Of a stretch of 20,488 bases of DNA, positions 1-7,560 are shown piece by piece. The notes under the pieces were generated by a model. It was given only the letters and a program-made list of their open reading frames with translations. It made no database searches and was not told the DNA's origin. Positions within the stretch are counted from its first letter, which is position 1. The number at the start of each line of letters is the position of its first letter. Location of the stretch: positions 1-20,488 of the forward strand of contig DAONQC010000017.1 of the NCBI GenBank assembly GCA_035409945.1. Direction: 5' to 3'. The translations under genes and the position numbers were made by a program. Origin of the DNA: MWEH01 sp035409945 (GTDB lineage: Bacteria; Bacillota; Clostridia; Christensenellales; DTU072).

Positions 1-16
1 ATATAGCAATATGTTT

Positions 17-2758
17 TTAGCCTAAGTCAATCCACATTGCAGGCACTACGCCCACATCGGTAAAGTTAGCATACCTAGTGCTTGTGTTTATGACACCCTC
101 GTAATCCACACAGCGCACCCAATCATCATCCACCTGCTCGTCCTCATCAATTACATATGCAGGAGAGCGCAACCACCAGAACGTGGCATTACCAAAAACT
201 TCTGGATCTCCCTCTTCATGTCGCATTCTTATACCCGTTGCCCTAGTGTAATCGCTCGTTAATCTTCCTCTTGACTTATATACACTACCAGTACCGTCAA
301 AACCATAGTCGGTGTTTATCATTTCCATGTATCCAGGTAAGAATACAAAATCATTTGTATCTTCACATGCTACAGGGCTGGTTGTGTAGCCAGCACTTAC
401 AGGACTATTGTCAACTAGCGTTATTTCAATTAATTCCCTTTGTAAATCACTAAACACTTTAGTAAAGAATTGATTGTTCAGCCAGACCCTGATATCGCTC
501 AATTTGTAATTATTGTTATTGCTTGCACGATATGCCAGGTTTTCTATTGCGTTTTCGCATAAGATGAAGGCTTTATTACCATCTTCAGACAGTTTGTTAT
601 AGTTCAATATTCTCCACTTTATAGGCTCAACTTTGAAATAATATGTGCCTGCTTTTTTGAGTACACCTGTTGAAAACTTGTATAAATTATCGCCCGTACT
701 ACCTGCAGTAACTTCTACTTTTGCATAGTAATCAGTGCCTAGTTTATAATACCCGTTAGCTTCTGGTTCAGTAAGTGCCTCCAAATTTGAGATGGTAGTA
801 GCATCATTTACATGAGTCTGCGGATACTCGCCAAACAAAATAAACTGACCAGTAGCAGATATATTACCGTCTCCATCAACCCTAGTATATAAATCGTTTA
901 TGTTTGCCCATCTAGCATAGAGTGTTTTTTCGGTTTCTTCGCTTGACCATTTTTTCTTTTCCACACCTTCAACACCCCAAGTACTTGCACCTTGCCCACT
1001 ACTATCGGTTATTTTTTCACCACCTGTAATCTCTGTATACCAGCCCATAAACTTTAATGAGCCATGTGTGGCTGGGTCAAAATTAATTGCATCACCAGAC
1101 TGAATTTCTACAGAGCTGGGACCAGTAACCCCACCGTTTTTATCAAATGTCACCGTGCACTTAATTTGCGTCCATTTTGCTGTATATGTCCTGTTTTCCG
1201 CTGGCATTATAAATGTATATGTCAAGTCCGTGCCATCCGACACCTTTTGTCCGTTATAATACCAACCATCCCAGGCATAGCCTGTGTTTGTTGTTGCGGT
1301 TATTGTTACACTATCTCCTACCTTATGAGTCTTTCCCTTTATTCCACTCACGGTTCCTGCTTCCGCTGGATCTTGAGCCAATGTAATTTCTGCCCACTTT
1401 GCTACATATACTGTTTCGGTATTTGGCATGTCGAATGTATATGTTGTACTAGTCCCATCAGATACTTTCTCACTTCCTTTATACCAACCTAACCAGGTGT
1501 ATCCTTTGAAAGTTGTAGCCGTTGCTGTTACACTCTCACCGACAGTATAAGTAGCACCTAACCCGCTGACAGTTCCTGCATATTGATTATTCACGCCTAA
1601 TGTAACCATTGCCCATTTTGCGGTGTATGTCTTATCAGAGGCAGGCATATTAAACGTGTATGTGAGAGAGGTGCCTTCAGACACTTTTTCATCCCCGTCG
1701 TACCAACCATCCCAAGCATAGCCTATACTAGCTCCCGCTATTCTCGTGGTTGCTGTTATAGTCACACTTTCGTTATAAGCCTTTATTCCTGCGTTACTGA
1801 CGGTACCACCATATTCAGGACTCTTATTTAAAGTTAAAGTATAGTTAGCTACTTTCCATTGAGCATATATGGTTGTATCGTTAGAAATAGACCAGGTAGA
1901 AATACTTTGTCCATTTATATCTGTTAGTTTTATCCCGCCCACAGCTTTTGTATACCATCCATCGAATGTGTGGCCTGAGTTTCCATATGCTGCTGGGATG
2001 AGGAAAGTGTTATCATATGTAATGGTTTGATTCTCTGCACTTACGCTTCCACCGTTTGCATTAAGTGTTACGGTATACTTATTAGCAGTCCACCTCGCAA
2101 TAAACGTCATTGGTTCCACAACATAATAACCGTCTGAATTTTTATCAGAAGCATTGAACCAACCTTCTAGAGAATATCCTTCTTTTGTTAGAGCAGGCCC
2201 TGCGCCTAATGTTGTATGCGTTGCAACATGTTCTTTGGAGTGTTCTGTAGAGCCATTCATATATGTAATCCAAACACGATACTTCCTATGAACTTCCAAG
2301 GTATATGTCTTGGTTTTTTTTGCGTCCTCCGATTTAACCACGATGTAACGAGTGTTACTTCCAGACTCAAGTCCATCTATGGTTTTTGTGGCAACTAAGT
2401 TTTTACAATCTTCATCTTCATATAATTCCCAAGATGCTCCGCTGGATACGGTTATTTTCTCAGATAAATCAATGCTGGCTACCGTTTCTTCTACGTCTAA
2501 AAATATCGTAGTTCCCTCAATAGTGCCGCCTGTTATCGATTCTAAGTTTGCCTCTTTATCAACGGGCTGGGTTCCGCCGCCGTCGCCTCCACCATCACCA
2601 CCGCCGTCTCCACCACCGTTATTATCACCTCCGCCTCCAGTACCACCTAAACACGATGTACAAGATGTACATGATGTACATGATGAACAAGACGATAATG
2701 CTAAAACAGCTATAGTTATTAAGAGCAAAATAATGGCTAGTTGTAAAACCTTTTTCAT
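17..2758 (-). CDS. Lipoprotein with cysteine array, InlB-like repeats and DUF6273-like domain
   Basis: This 913-residue protein starts at an ATG with GGGAGG six bases upstream. Residues 1-23 form a lipoprotein signal peptide ending in a lipobox (LSSC), so Cys24 should be lipidated and the protein anchored to the outer membrane leaflet. Four more cysteines follow at exact three-residue steps (27, 30, 33, 36), then a Gly/Asp linker to about residue 65 and a beta-sandwich-like segment to about 155. Six Listeria-Bacteroides (InlB B) type repeats, with GWY and YTAKW motifs, cover about 157-620. Three central copies are close to each other. The C-terminal part, from about 628, carries FGEYPQT, PIKWRIL, VWLNNQFF and WWLRSP motifs of the DUF6273 type. 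The role is unknown; such architecture is usual in surface proteins of gut Firmicutes, and adhesion or matrix binding is inference. It has its own promoter at 2820-2848. Domain order is clear, function is not. Confidence 0.9.
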   Translation of the reverse strand: MKKVLQLAIILLLITIAVLALSSCSSCTSCTSCTSCLGGTGGGGDNNGGGDGGGDGGGDGGGTQPVDKEANLESITGGTIEGTTIFLDVEETVASIDLSEKITVSSGASWELYEDEDCKNLVATKTIDGLESGSNTRYIVVKSEDAKKTKTYTLEVHRKYRVWITYMNGSTEHSKEHVATHTTLGAGPALTKEGYSLEGWFNASDKNSDGYYVVEPMTFIARWTANKYTVTLNANGGSVSAENQTITYDNTFLIPAAYGNSGHTFDGWYTKAVGGIKLTDINGQSISTWSISNDTTIYAQWKVANYTLTLNKSPEYGGTVSNAGIKAYNESVTITATTRIAGASIGYAWDGWYDGDEKVSEGTSLTYTFNMPASDKTYTAKWAMVTLGVNNQYAGTVSGLGATYTVGESVTATATTFKGYTWLGWYKGSEKVSDGTSTTYTFDMPNTETVYVAKWAEITLAQDPAEAGTVSGIKGKTHKVGDSVTITATTNTGYAWDGWYYNGQKVSDGTDLTYTFIMPAENRTYTAKWTQIKCTVTFDKNGGVTGPSSVEIQSGDAINFDPATHGSLKFMGWYTEITGGEKITDSSGQGASTWGVEGVEKKKWSSEETEKTLYARWANINDLYTRVDGDGNISATGQFILFGEYPQTHVNDATTISNLEALTEPEANGYYKLGTDYYAKVEVTAGSTGDNLYKFSTGVLKKAGTYYFKVEPIKWRILNYNKLSEDGNKAFILCENAIENLAYRASNNNNYKLSDIRVWLNNQFFTKVFSDLQRELIEITLVDNSPVSAGYTTSPVACEDTNDFVFLPGYMEMINTDYGFDGTGSVYKSRGRLTSDYTRATGIRMRHEEGDPEVFGNATFWWLRSPAYVIDEDEQVDDDWVRCVDYEGVINTSTRYANFTDVGVVPAMWIDLG

Positions 2759-2819
2759 GCGATACCTCCCATAAGCGTCATGTTTTCTAGCATAAAATCA
2801 AAAATATATAGTTATGCAA

Positions 2820-2848
2820 ATTATACCTCTAATTTCTCACACTTTCAA
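2820..2848 (-). promoter_or_regulatory. Sigma-A type promoter of the lipoprotein gene
   Basis: On the minus strand TTGAAA (2848-2843) and TATAAT (2825-2820) are separated by 17 bases. Predicted initiation is near 2813, giving a leader of about 55 bases before the lipoprotein start at 2758. A perfect 12-base palindrome touches the upstream edge of the -35 box, the same design as the promoter at 14542-14570. Confidence 0.75.
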
Positions 2849-2860
2849 CATGCGCGCATG
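2849..2860. promoter_or_regulatory. Palindromic operator-like site next to the -35 box
   Basis: CATGCGCGCATG is a perfect 12-base palindrome lying directly against the -35 hexamer of the lipoprotein promoter. It is conspicuously GC-rich in an AT-rich intergenic region. Its place suggests a binding site for a dimeric regulator. The regulator is not identified. Confidence 0.5.
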
Positions 2861-2881
2861 CCTAAAACGTAAAAGTTTTGT

Positions 2882-2910
2882 AAAAAAAAGAGAGGCATAC
2901 CTGCCTCTCT
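2882..2910 (-). terminator. Intrinsic terminator after the membrane-protein gene
   Basis: A perfect 9-base-pair stem (2889-2897 with 2902-2910) closes a 4-base loop. On the minus strand it is followed by a run of T (the A run at 2882-2889). It ends transcription of the frameshifted gene at 3681-3066 before the lipoprotein promoter. The stretch 2911-3065 between that gene and the hairpin shows nothing else I can recognise. Confidence 0.85.
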
Positions 2911-3065
2911 CGTTCTAAACTAATCATTTTATACACTCATTTGCTTGTACTAAGTGCATATTAACGCTAGTACTATACTGTATTCTTTACTTTTCGCAGA
3001 ACTGCCAACCATCTGTTAACTTTTCAACAAGTGACTAATTAATAACTGCGTTGTGTTTGCTGACA

Positions 3066-3681
3066 CTACTCCTCGTCTTCTTCAGGTTTTATAATTTCAG
3101 CTTCTACTTCTTGAACTTCTGAACTTTCTACATCTTCTGCTACTTTATCTTCCGCTACATCTATTATGGAAGATTCTTCTTTAATGTCTTCTACTGTTGT
3201 ATCTTTTGGAAAATAACCCTTAGCTGTTTTGATGCTTGCCTTAAACAGTAAAGTAAAATCAAGGGCTACAAATACAGAAATAATAACTGCAAGATATGCA
3301 ATGCCCACCACAAAACCAGCCCAGTCATATGCATTTACTCCGCCACGAGATGCTACTTCCACACTGCCGAAAACTCCCATAATGAATCTACGAATAGCAT
3401 AGATTACGAAAACGAATGAGAATATACCCAAAAATAAATCTCTTTTTTTCGGTACCCTTTCGACCTGTAAAATAACTAATCGCAAGGGGTAATGCTACCA
3501 CGAAAAACAAAAACCAAACTGCCATTGTATTTGTGATTACTTCAAAAAACCAATTGCCAAATCCAGATCCCCAGCCATTAATAGCCCTATCAATAGGATC
3601 AACCATAAACAATTCAAAGCACAATACGGCAAATAATATTATGTAACCAAGTCCTACTTTTTTCCTACTTTCCTTATTCAT
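3066..3681 (-). pseudogene. Small membrane protein with acidic tail, broken by a one-base frameshift
   Basis: The intact frame starts at an ATG (3681) with GGGAGG eight bases upstream. It codes for two hydrophobic segments (about residues 10-27 and 48-70) up to ISYFTGRKGTEK. There the reading frame that carries the remaining product shifts by one base at a run of seven A (plus-strand T run near 3443-3449). The downstream frame gives KKRDLFLGIFSF, two more hydrophobic segments, and a C-terminus very rich in Glu and Asp. Removing one A joins the two parts into one protein of 204 residues with four membrane segments (616 bases is 3 x 205 + 1). A separate downstream gene would need a TTG start without a ribosome site, so one broken gene is more likely. 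The family is not recognised. The neighbouring phospholipase C-like gene also ends in an acidic tail. An assembly error or transcriptional slippage could also explain the shift. Confidence 0.7.
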
Positions 3682-3710
3682 TTTTACGACCTCCCTATGT
3701 CTATAAAAAC

Positions 3711-3740
3711 ATTATATCTTTTTTGTAATGCTCTTCACAA
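3711..3740 (-). promoter_or_regulatory. Probable promoter of the small membrane-protein gene
   Basis: On the minus strand TTGTGA (3740-3735) and TATAAT (3716-3711) are 18 bases apart, with the start codon about 30 bases downstream of the -10. The -35 is only a partial match, so this is a moderate call. It would let the membrane protein be made independently of the phospholipase C-like gene 75 bases upstream. Confidence 0.45.
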
Positions 3741-3756
3741 TACGAAACTAAAATAA

Positions 3757-5235
3757 CTACTCTTTGCTATCTTTATCTGTATCTTGAGACTCTGTCAAAT
3801 TAGATTCCTTTGCGGTCCCACCACCTTTTTCATCACTAAGTATTTCTGTATCTTGCACCTCAGTGTCTTCTATTATTGGCTCGGTTAAATCAACTGCCTT
3901 TTCCGAATTCTCAGCATCGTCTCCTGCGAACATTTCTTCTTTTTGGGCTTCTGTTTCAGGCACTATTGTTACCTGTTCGACCATTACGGCGATTTCATCA
4001 TCTATTGATATTTCTAGCTCTTCACTGTTATTTTCTTCCGTTTCTTCCGCTGGAGTAGGCTCGTCTGTTTCTTCAAGCACTTCTTCCTCTGCTTGAGCTG
4101 GCTTTTCTGTTTGAACATCACTATCTTCCGTCTCTTCTAGAGCTGACCCTTCTATTCCTTCACTAACATTTTCTTCTGCCTCTTCCTCTGCTGAATTAGA
4201 TTCTTCTATCTGGTCATCGTTATCTTCTGTTTCATCCTCTACTAGGACTGGTTTTTCTACTCTTTCATAGATTACTGTTGCTGGCGACTTTAGTCCATTT
4301 TTGCTTTCATATACATATGCATAGTCTATGCCATCAAAACTGATTCTAAAATATTGTTCATCAAGGGGCGTGCCATCCTTAACAGCAGCAAGATACATAG
4401 GAAAATATATTTCTGCAGCTGCTTTTACCGCTACATCTAAAAGCTCTATGTAATCTAAATCTACCATTTCTTCTCTATTTCGAACTGCTCTCCAGGGTTT
4501 ATGCGCAAAGTTTAAATAGTCAATTTCACCATACCCTGGAGCTGGTCTCATTAACGCTGCTATCTGTTTGTCTAGACCAAACGCCTTTTCCATCTTACGT
4601 ACTAATTTCATCTTTTTCCCGCTTTTGTCTCTAGTTGCCCAAAAGGTTGCTCTAGTAGCAAGAAGCGAAAACCAACCATTAAAAGCTGAAAAAGGGCTTC
4701 CGTAAATTTTTGCTATCACATTTTCAAATAGCTTACCGACTTTTTTAGAAGTCGTACATCTTACTGCTAACACTTTATGCAGTTTATAATCGTTACTATT
4801 TGGATATCCCATGAAAGTGTTTAATACATACTCATCGCCAGCTAACTCTATTATATTGTGAGTATATTTAGCATATTCGTGTGGCATATGTTGCAATAGT
4901 TCGTTTTCACAAAAATAATTAACGAACGAGTGGACATGATAGTCTGAAATATAGTGAGTGAGAAAACCCAGCATATAGCTCATCAGTGTCTTATCGTAGT
5001 TTTCTCTTAGGTACTTAGAAGTAACATCAAAAAGTTCATATTGTTTTAGTGAGTGCATTAGGTTTGCAAGTTTTTTCTCTTTAAAACCTAGTTCCCTAAC
5101 TGCAAACAAATAGTCAGGACCCATAGTTCCGAAAATAAAGGCGTCTTCATCACCTTTGACAATTTGTTTTATCTCCTCGCTGGAGTTTTTGACCATCTCT
5201 AGTCCGTAATATATGTGTGTTATATTATTTGCCAT
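3757..5235 (-). CDS. Zinc-dependent phospholipase C domain protein with long acidic tail
   Basis: This 492-residue protein starts at an ATG with an AGGGGG ribosome site. Residues 1 to about 200 match the zinc-dependent phospholipase C family (Zn_dep_PLPC). Visible features are H7, a GPD motif (D41), H61, HYISD (H94 and D98), and HNIIE (H126 and E130). The H-x3-D and H-x3-E pairs are the spacing of zinc ligands in Bacillus cereus phospholipase C, so metal binding is likely. There is no signal peptide or membrane segment, which differs from secreted phospholipases and suggests an intracellular protein. A middle region runs to about 330. The last 160 residues are low-complexity and dominated by Glu and Asp with interspersed Ser, Thr and Pro. 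Catalysis on phospholipids is inference from the fold; many members of this family have no known substrate. It sits between the inositol cluster and the small membrane protein, which also has an acidic tail. Confidence 0.85.
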   Translation of the reverse strand: MANNITHIYYGLEMVKNSSEEIKQIVKGDEDAFIFGTMGPDYLFAVRELGFKEKKLANLMHSLKQYELFDVTSKYLRENYDKTLMSYMLGFLTHYISDYHVHSFVNYFCENELLQHMPHEYAKYTHNIIELAGDEYVLNTFMGYPNSNDYKLHKVLAVRCTTSKKVGKLFENVIAKIYGSPFSAFNGWFSLLATRATFWATRDKSGKKMKLVRKMEKAFGLDKQIAALMRPAPGYGEIDYLNFAHKPWRAVRNREEMVDLDYIELLDVAVKAAAEIYFPMYLAAVKDGTPLDEQYFRISFDGIDYAYVYESKNGLKSPATVIYERVEKPVLVEDETEDNDDQIEESNSAEEEAEENVSEGIEGSALEETEDSDVQTEKPAQAEEEVLEETDEPTPAEETEENNSEELEISIDDEIAVMVEQVTIVPETEAQKEEMFAGDDAENSEKAVDLTEPIIEDTEVQDTEILSDEKGGGTAKESNLTESQDTDKDSKE

Positions 5236-5247
5236 TATGCCCCCTTC

Positions 5248-5280
5248 ATATCTTTAAGTGAATGGCTTCCTTAAAGATAT
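5248..5280 (-). other. Long perfect hairpin in the leader of the phospholipase C-like gene
   Basis: A perfect 11-base-pair inverted repeat (5248-5258 with 5270-5280, 11-base loop) ends 12 bases before the start codon of the gene at 5235, just upstream of its ribosome site. On the minus strand no T run follows, so it does not look like a terminator of the iol operon. On the plus strand five T follow. It could be a leader structure affecting translation or mRNA stability. Confidence 0.5.
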
Positions 5281-5329
5281 TTTTAAAAAATATGTTACTA
5301 TTTCAAGCACAAATATTTCTATATCAGTA

Positions 5330-5430
5330 CTGATTTTATAGTCCGTATTCTTTTTCGATTGGCTATTTCAACGGGACTTCCCTTTAGTAGTGATCTTTTT
5401 TTTGGTTAGCCCAATCGGCGTTGATTTTGA
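5330..5430 (-). pseudogene. Degenerate copy of the iolG 3' end
   Basis: This stretch repeats the terminal ~100 bases of iolG in direct orientation, offset 174 bases downstream. The first 27 bases (5330-5356) are identical to 5504-5530, covering the stop codon and codons for the final EKEYGL. Farther in, identity falls and there are small indels and an in-frame stop. No start codon, ribosome site or longer frame is attached. It is best read as the freed distal copy of an old tandem duplication. Confidence 0.85.
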
Positions 5431-5509
5431 TCTAATACATTGCGCGCGACCATTACATTAAGGTTTTGCAGGCAGCCTTATTAATGCAGGTTTTAATCCT
5501 TAGCTGATT

Positions 5510-6532
5510 TTATAGTCCGTATTCTTTTTCAATTTCGGCTATTTTTACTGGTCTTCCTTCTAGTAGAGATCTTTTTGCAGCTAGTCCAATTAGCACTGGC
5601 TTTAACCCTTCTACCACTGTTACTTCTGTTTCTCTATCCTCTTTAACAGCTTCAATAAATGATGTTATCTCTGCTGCATAGGCCGACATGTATCTTTCTA
5701 AGAAGAAATGTTGAGGTTTTTCTTCTGTCACGCCAGCTTCATTACTTATGACTGTGGTATTTTCTAATTGATTGCCTACTGCAACTTGTCCTTTAGAGCC
5801 AAACGCTTCTACCCTTTGATCATAGCCATATGTAGCTCTTCTACAATTATCTATTACAGCAAGCGCTCCGTTTTTAAGTTTTAAAGATATAATTGCTGTA
5901 TCTATATCACCAGCTTTACCAATCTCTTCATCTACTAAAACAGCACCTATAGCGTAGACTTCTTCTACCTCGCTACCTGACATGTACCTTACCATATCAA
6001 AATCATGAATTGTCATATCCAAGAATATACCACCCGAAACTTTAATATATGATACGGGTGGAGGACCAGGATCTCTAGATGTTATTTTTAATACATTTAA
6101 ATCTCCAATTTTTCCAGCAAGAACTGCTTCTTTTGCTGCTCTAAAGTTTTTATCAAACCGTCTTTGAAAACCAACTTGGTACTTTACTTTATTTTCTTTA
6201 AGTGCTGCCATAACTTCTTTAATCTTATTTATGTCATGGTCAATTGGTTTTTCGCAAAAAACATGCTTTCCAGCTTTGATTGCTTCTATGGAAATCTGGC
6301 TGTGTGTGTCTGTAGATGAACAAATTAGCACAATTTCAATTTCCTTATCTTCGATGATTTTTTTGTAATCTTTATATATGTTTTTAATGCCCATCTTTTC
6401 CGCCCACTCGATAGTTGCATCTGTTATGAATGGATCTGCAATGGCTTTAATCTCTGCATCTTTTACATATCTCATGGCTGATTCGCCATGAACTTTTCCA
6501 ATTCTACCTGCTCCAATAATGCCTATTTTCAT
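5510..6532 (-). CDS. iolG: myo-Inositol 2-dehydrogenase
   Basis: This 340-residue protein is a Gfo/Idh/MocA-family oxidoreductase that oxidises myo-inositol to scyllo-inosose (2-keto-myo-inositol) with NAD+. It shows the Rossmann motif GAGRIG at 7-12, the EKP motif with catalytic Lys95, and the SRDPGPPPVSYIK stretch typical of inositol dehydrogenases. D172 and H176 (FLDMTIHDFD) match the catalytic Asp/His pair of the Bacillus enzyme. Length is normal for the family. It begins 22 bases after iolE ends and is the last gene of the cluster, which supports inositol as the substrate over other sugars in this broad family. A degenerate copy of its own 3' end lies at 5330-5430. No clear intrinsic terminator follows it. 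Confidence 0.93.
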   Translation of the reverse strand: MKIGIIGAGRIGKVHGESAMRYVKDAEIKAIADPFITDATIEWAEKMGIKNIYKDYKKIIEDKEIEIVLICSSTDTHSQISIEAIKAGKHVFCEKPIDHDINKIKEVMAALKENKVKYQVGFQRRFDKNFRAAKEAVLAGKIGDLNVLKITSRDPGPPPVSYIKVSGGIFLDMTIHDFDMVRYMSGSEVEEVYAIGAVLVDEEIGKAGDIDTAIISLKLKNGALAVIDNCRRATYGYDQRVEAFGSKGQVAVGNQLENTTVISNEAGVTEEKPQHFFLERYMSAYAAEITSFIEAVKEDRETEVTVVEGLKPVLIGLAAKRSLLEGRPVKIAEIEKEYGL

Positions 6533-6554
6533 ATATTTTTTCCCCTTTTCAATT

Positions 6555-7451
6555 TTATATATCTGCTATTTTTTTTATGTATGCTCTTGCCTTTTTGGCA
6601 TATTTCAATGGGTTTGCAATTGCAGGGTCTTGTTCAGCTTCAACAAGCAACCATCCTTCATATCCTGCTTTATCTAGTATTTCAAATATGCTCTTAAAAT
6701 CAACAACCCCATCTCCAGGAACGGTGAATGCACCTAATCTTACTCCGTCTAAAAACGATAGTCCTTCTTTTTTGACTTTAGCAACGATTTTAGGGCGTAT
6801 ATCTTTTAGGTGAACATGTTTTACTCTATCTACATATTTTTTCAAAACTTCTAGATAATCTTGGCCACAATATGCAAGGTGTCCACTATCAAAAAGTAAA
6901 TTTACATATCGTGGATCGGTGCCAGACATAAGCCTATCGATTTCTTCTGCAGTTTGTATGACTGTTCCCATGTGGTGGTGAAATGTTAATGAGATTCCAT
7001 ACTTTTCAAGAGCAATTTGACCCAGCCTATTTAAACCCTCACAAAGCCTCATCATCTCTAGTTCATCTGCAATAGGTTTATCTCCAAATACTGGTACATC
7101 TTTTCCTTGAATAGAATAACTTTGTTCACTACAGCCTATAACTTTTGCACCAACTGTTTTCAGAAACTCGCATTCTTTTATAAAAGCTTCTTCATTTGCT
7201 ACATAGCTATCAGTTATTAAAAATGTAGAAAACCATCTGTTTGCAACAGTTAAGCCCTTTTCTGCTAAAACTCCTCTTAATATATCAGCATCTTTGGGAT
7301 ATTTGTTTCCAATTTCCGTGCCTTCATAACCAGCTTCCTGCATTTCAGAAATACATCTCTCAAATGAAATATCTCCACCTAAATCAGGCATATCATCATT
7401 TGTCCAACCAATGGGTGCAATTCCTAATTTAATATCTTTACCCTTAAACAT
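6555..7451 (-). CDS. iolE: Inosose dehydratase (2-keto-myo-inositol dehydratase)
   Basis: This 298-residue protein belongs to the xylose isomerase-like TIM-barrel family and removes water from 2-keto-myo-inositol to give the trihydroxycyclohexane-dione used by IolD. The N-terminal LGIAPIGWTNDDMPDLGG and IGNKYP stretches are characteristic of IolE. Further barrel signatures are TFHHHMGT near residue 159, FDSGHL near 187 and HVHLKD near 212, which supply histidine and acidic residues for metal binding. The start is supported by AGGAGG nine bases upstream. It lies between iolD (109-base gap) and iolG (22-base gap) and acts between these two enzymes in the pathway. Length is normal. Confidence 0.94.
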   Translation of the reverse strand: MFKGKDIKLGIAPIGWTNDDMPDLGGDISFERCISEMQEAGYEGTEIGNKYPKDADILRGVLAEKGLTVANRWFSTFLITDSYVANEEAFIKECEFLKTVGAKVIGCSEQSYSIQGKDVPVFGDKPIADELEMMRLCEGLNRLGQIALEKYGISLTFHHHMGTVIQTAEEIDRLMSGTDPRYVNLLFDSGHLAYCGQDYLEVLKKYVDRVKHVHLKDIRPKIVAKVKKEGLSFLDGVRLGAFTVPGDGVVDFKSIFEILDKAGYEGWLLVEAEQDPAIANPLKYAKKARAYIKKIADI

Positions 7452-7560
7452 ATATGGGGTCCTCCTAGTAGTTTTTAATATATTAATTATATGCTTACTT
7501 ATAAATTTAACCTAACGATTTACTCCATTTTATCGCGTTAATATGCCTATTTTCGCAAAA

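Noticed and set aside
1064..1492. Plus-strand cysteine-rich open frame
   Set aside because: It is the shadow of the InlB-like repeats on the other strand; the apparent internal repeats come from those repeats.
2352..2774. Plus-strand open frame with a Pro/Ser repeat opposite the lipoprotein start
   Set aside because: It is the complement of the Gly/Asp linker and cysteine array of the lipoprotein, has no ribosome site, and the minus-strand gene is clearly real.
3443..3450. Programmed -1 frameshifting at A-AAA-AAG
   Set aside because: The heptamer is in frame, but a -1 shift leads to a different frame from the one that carries the membrane segments and acidic tail; the needed shift is +1.
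3066..3485. Separate 139-residue gene starting at TTG
   Set aside because: No ribosome site precedes the TTG, and its first ~14 residues overlap the upstream gene in another frame; joining both frames gives one sensible protein.
5450..5462. GCGCGC stretch as a third copy of the shared promoter palindrome
   Set aside because: No TTGAAA-17-TATAAT promoter adjoins it, and the symmetry does not extend to the CAT/ATG arms.
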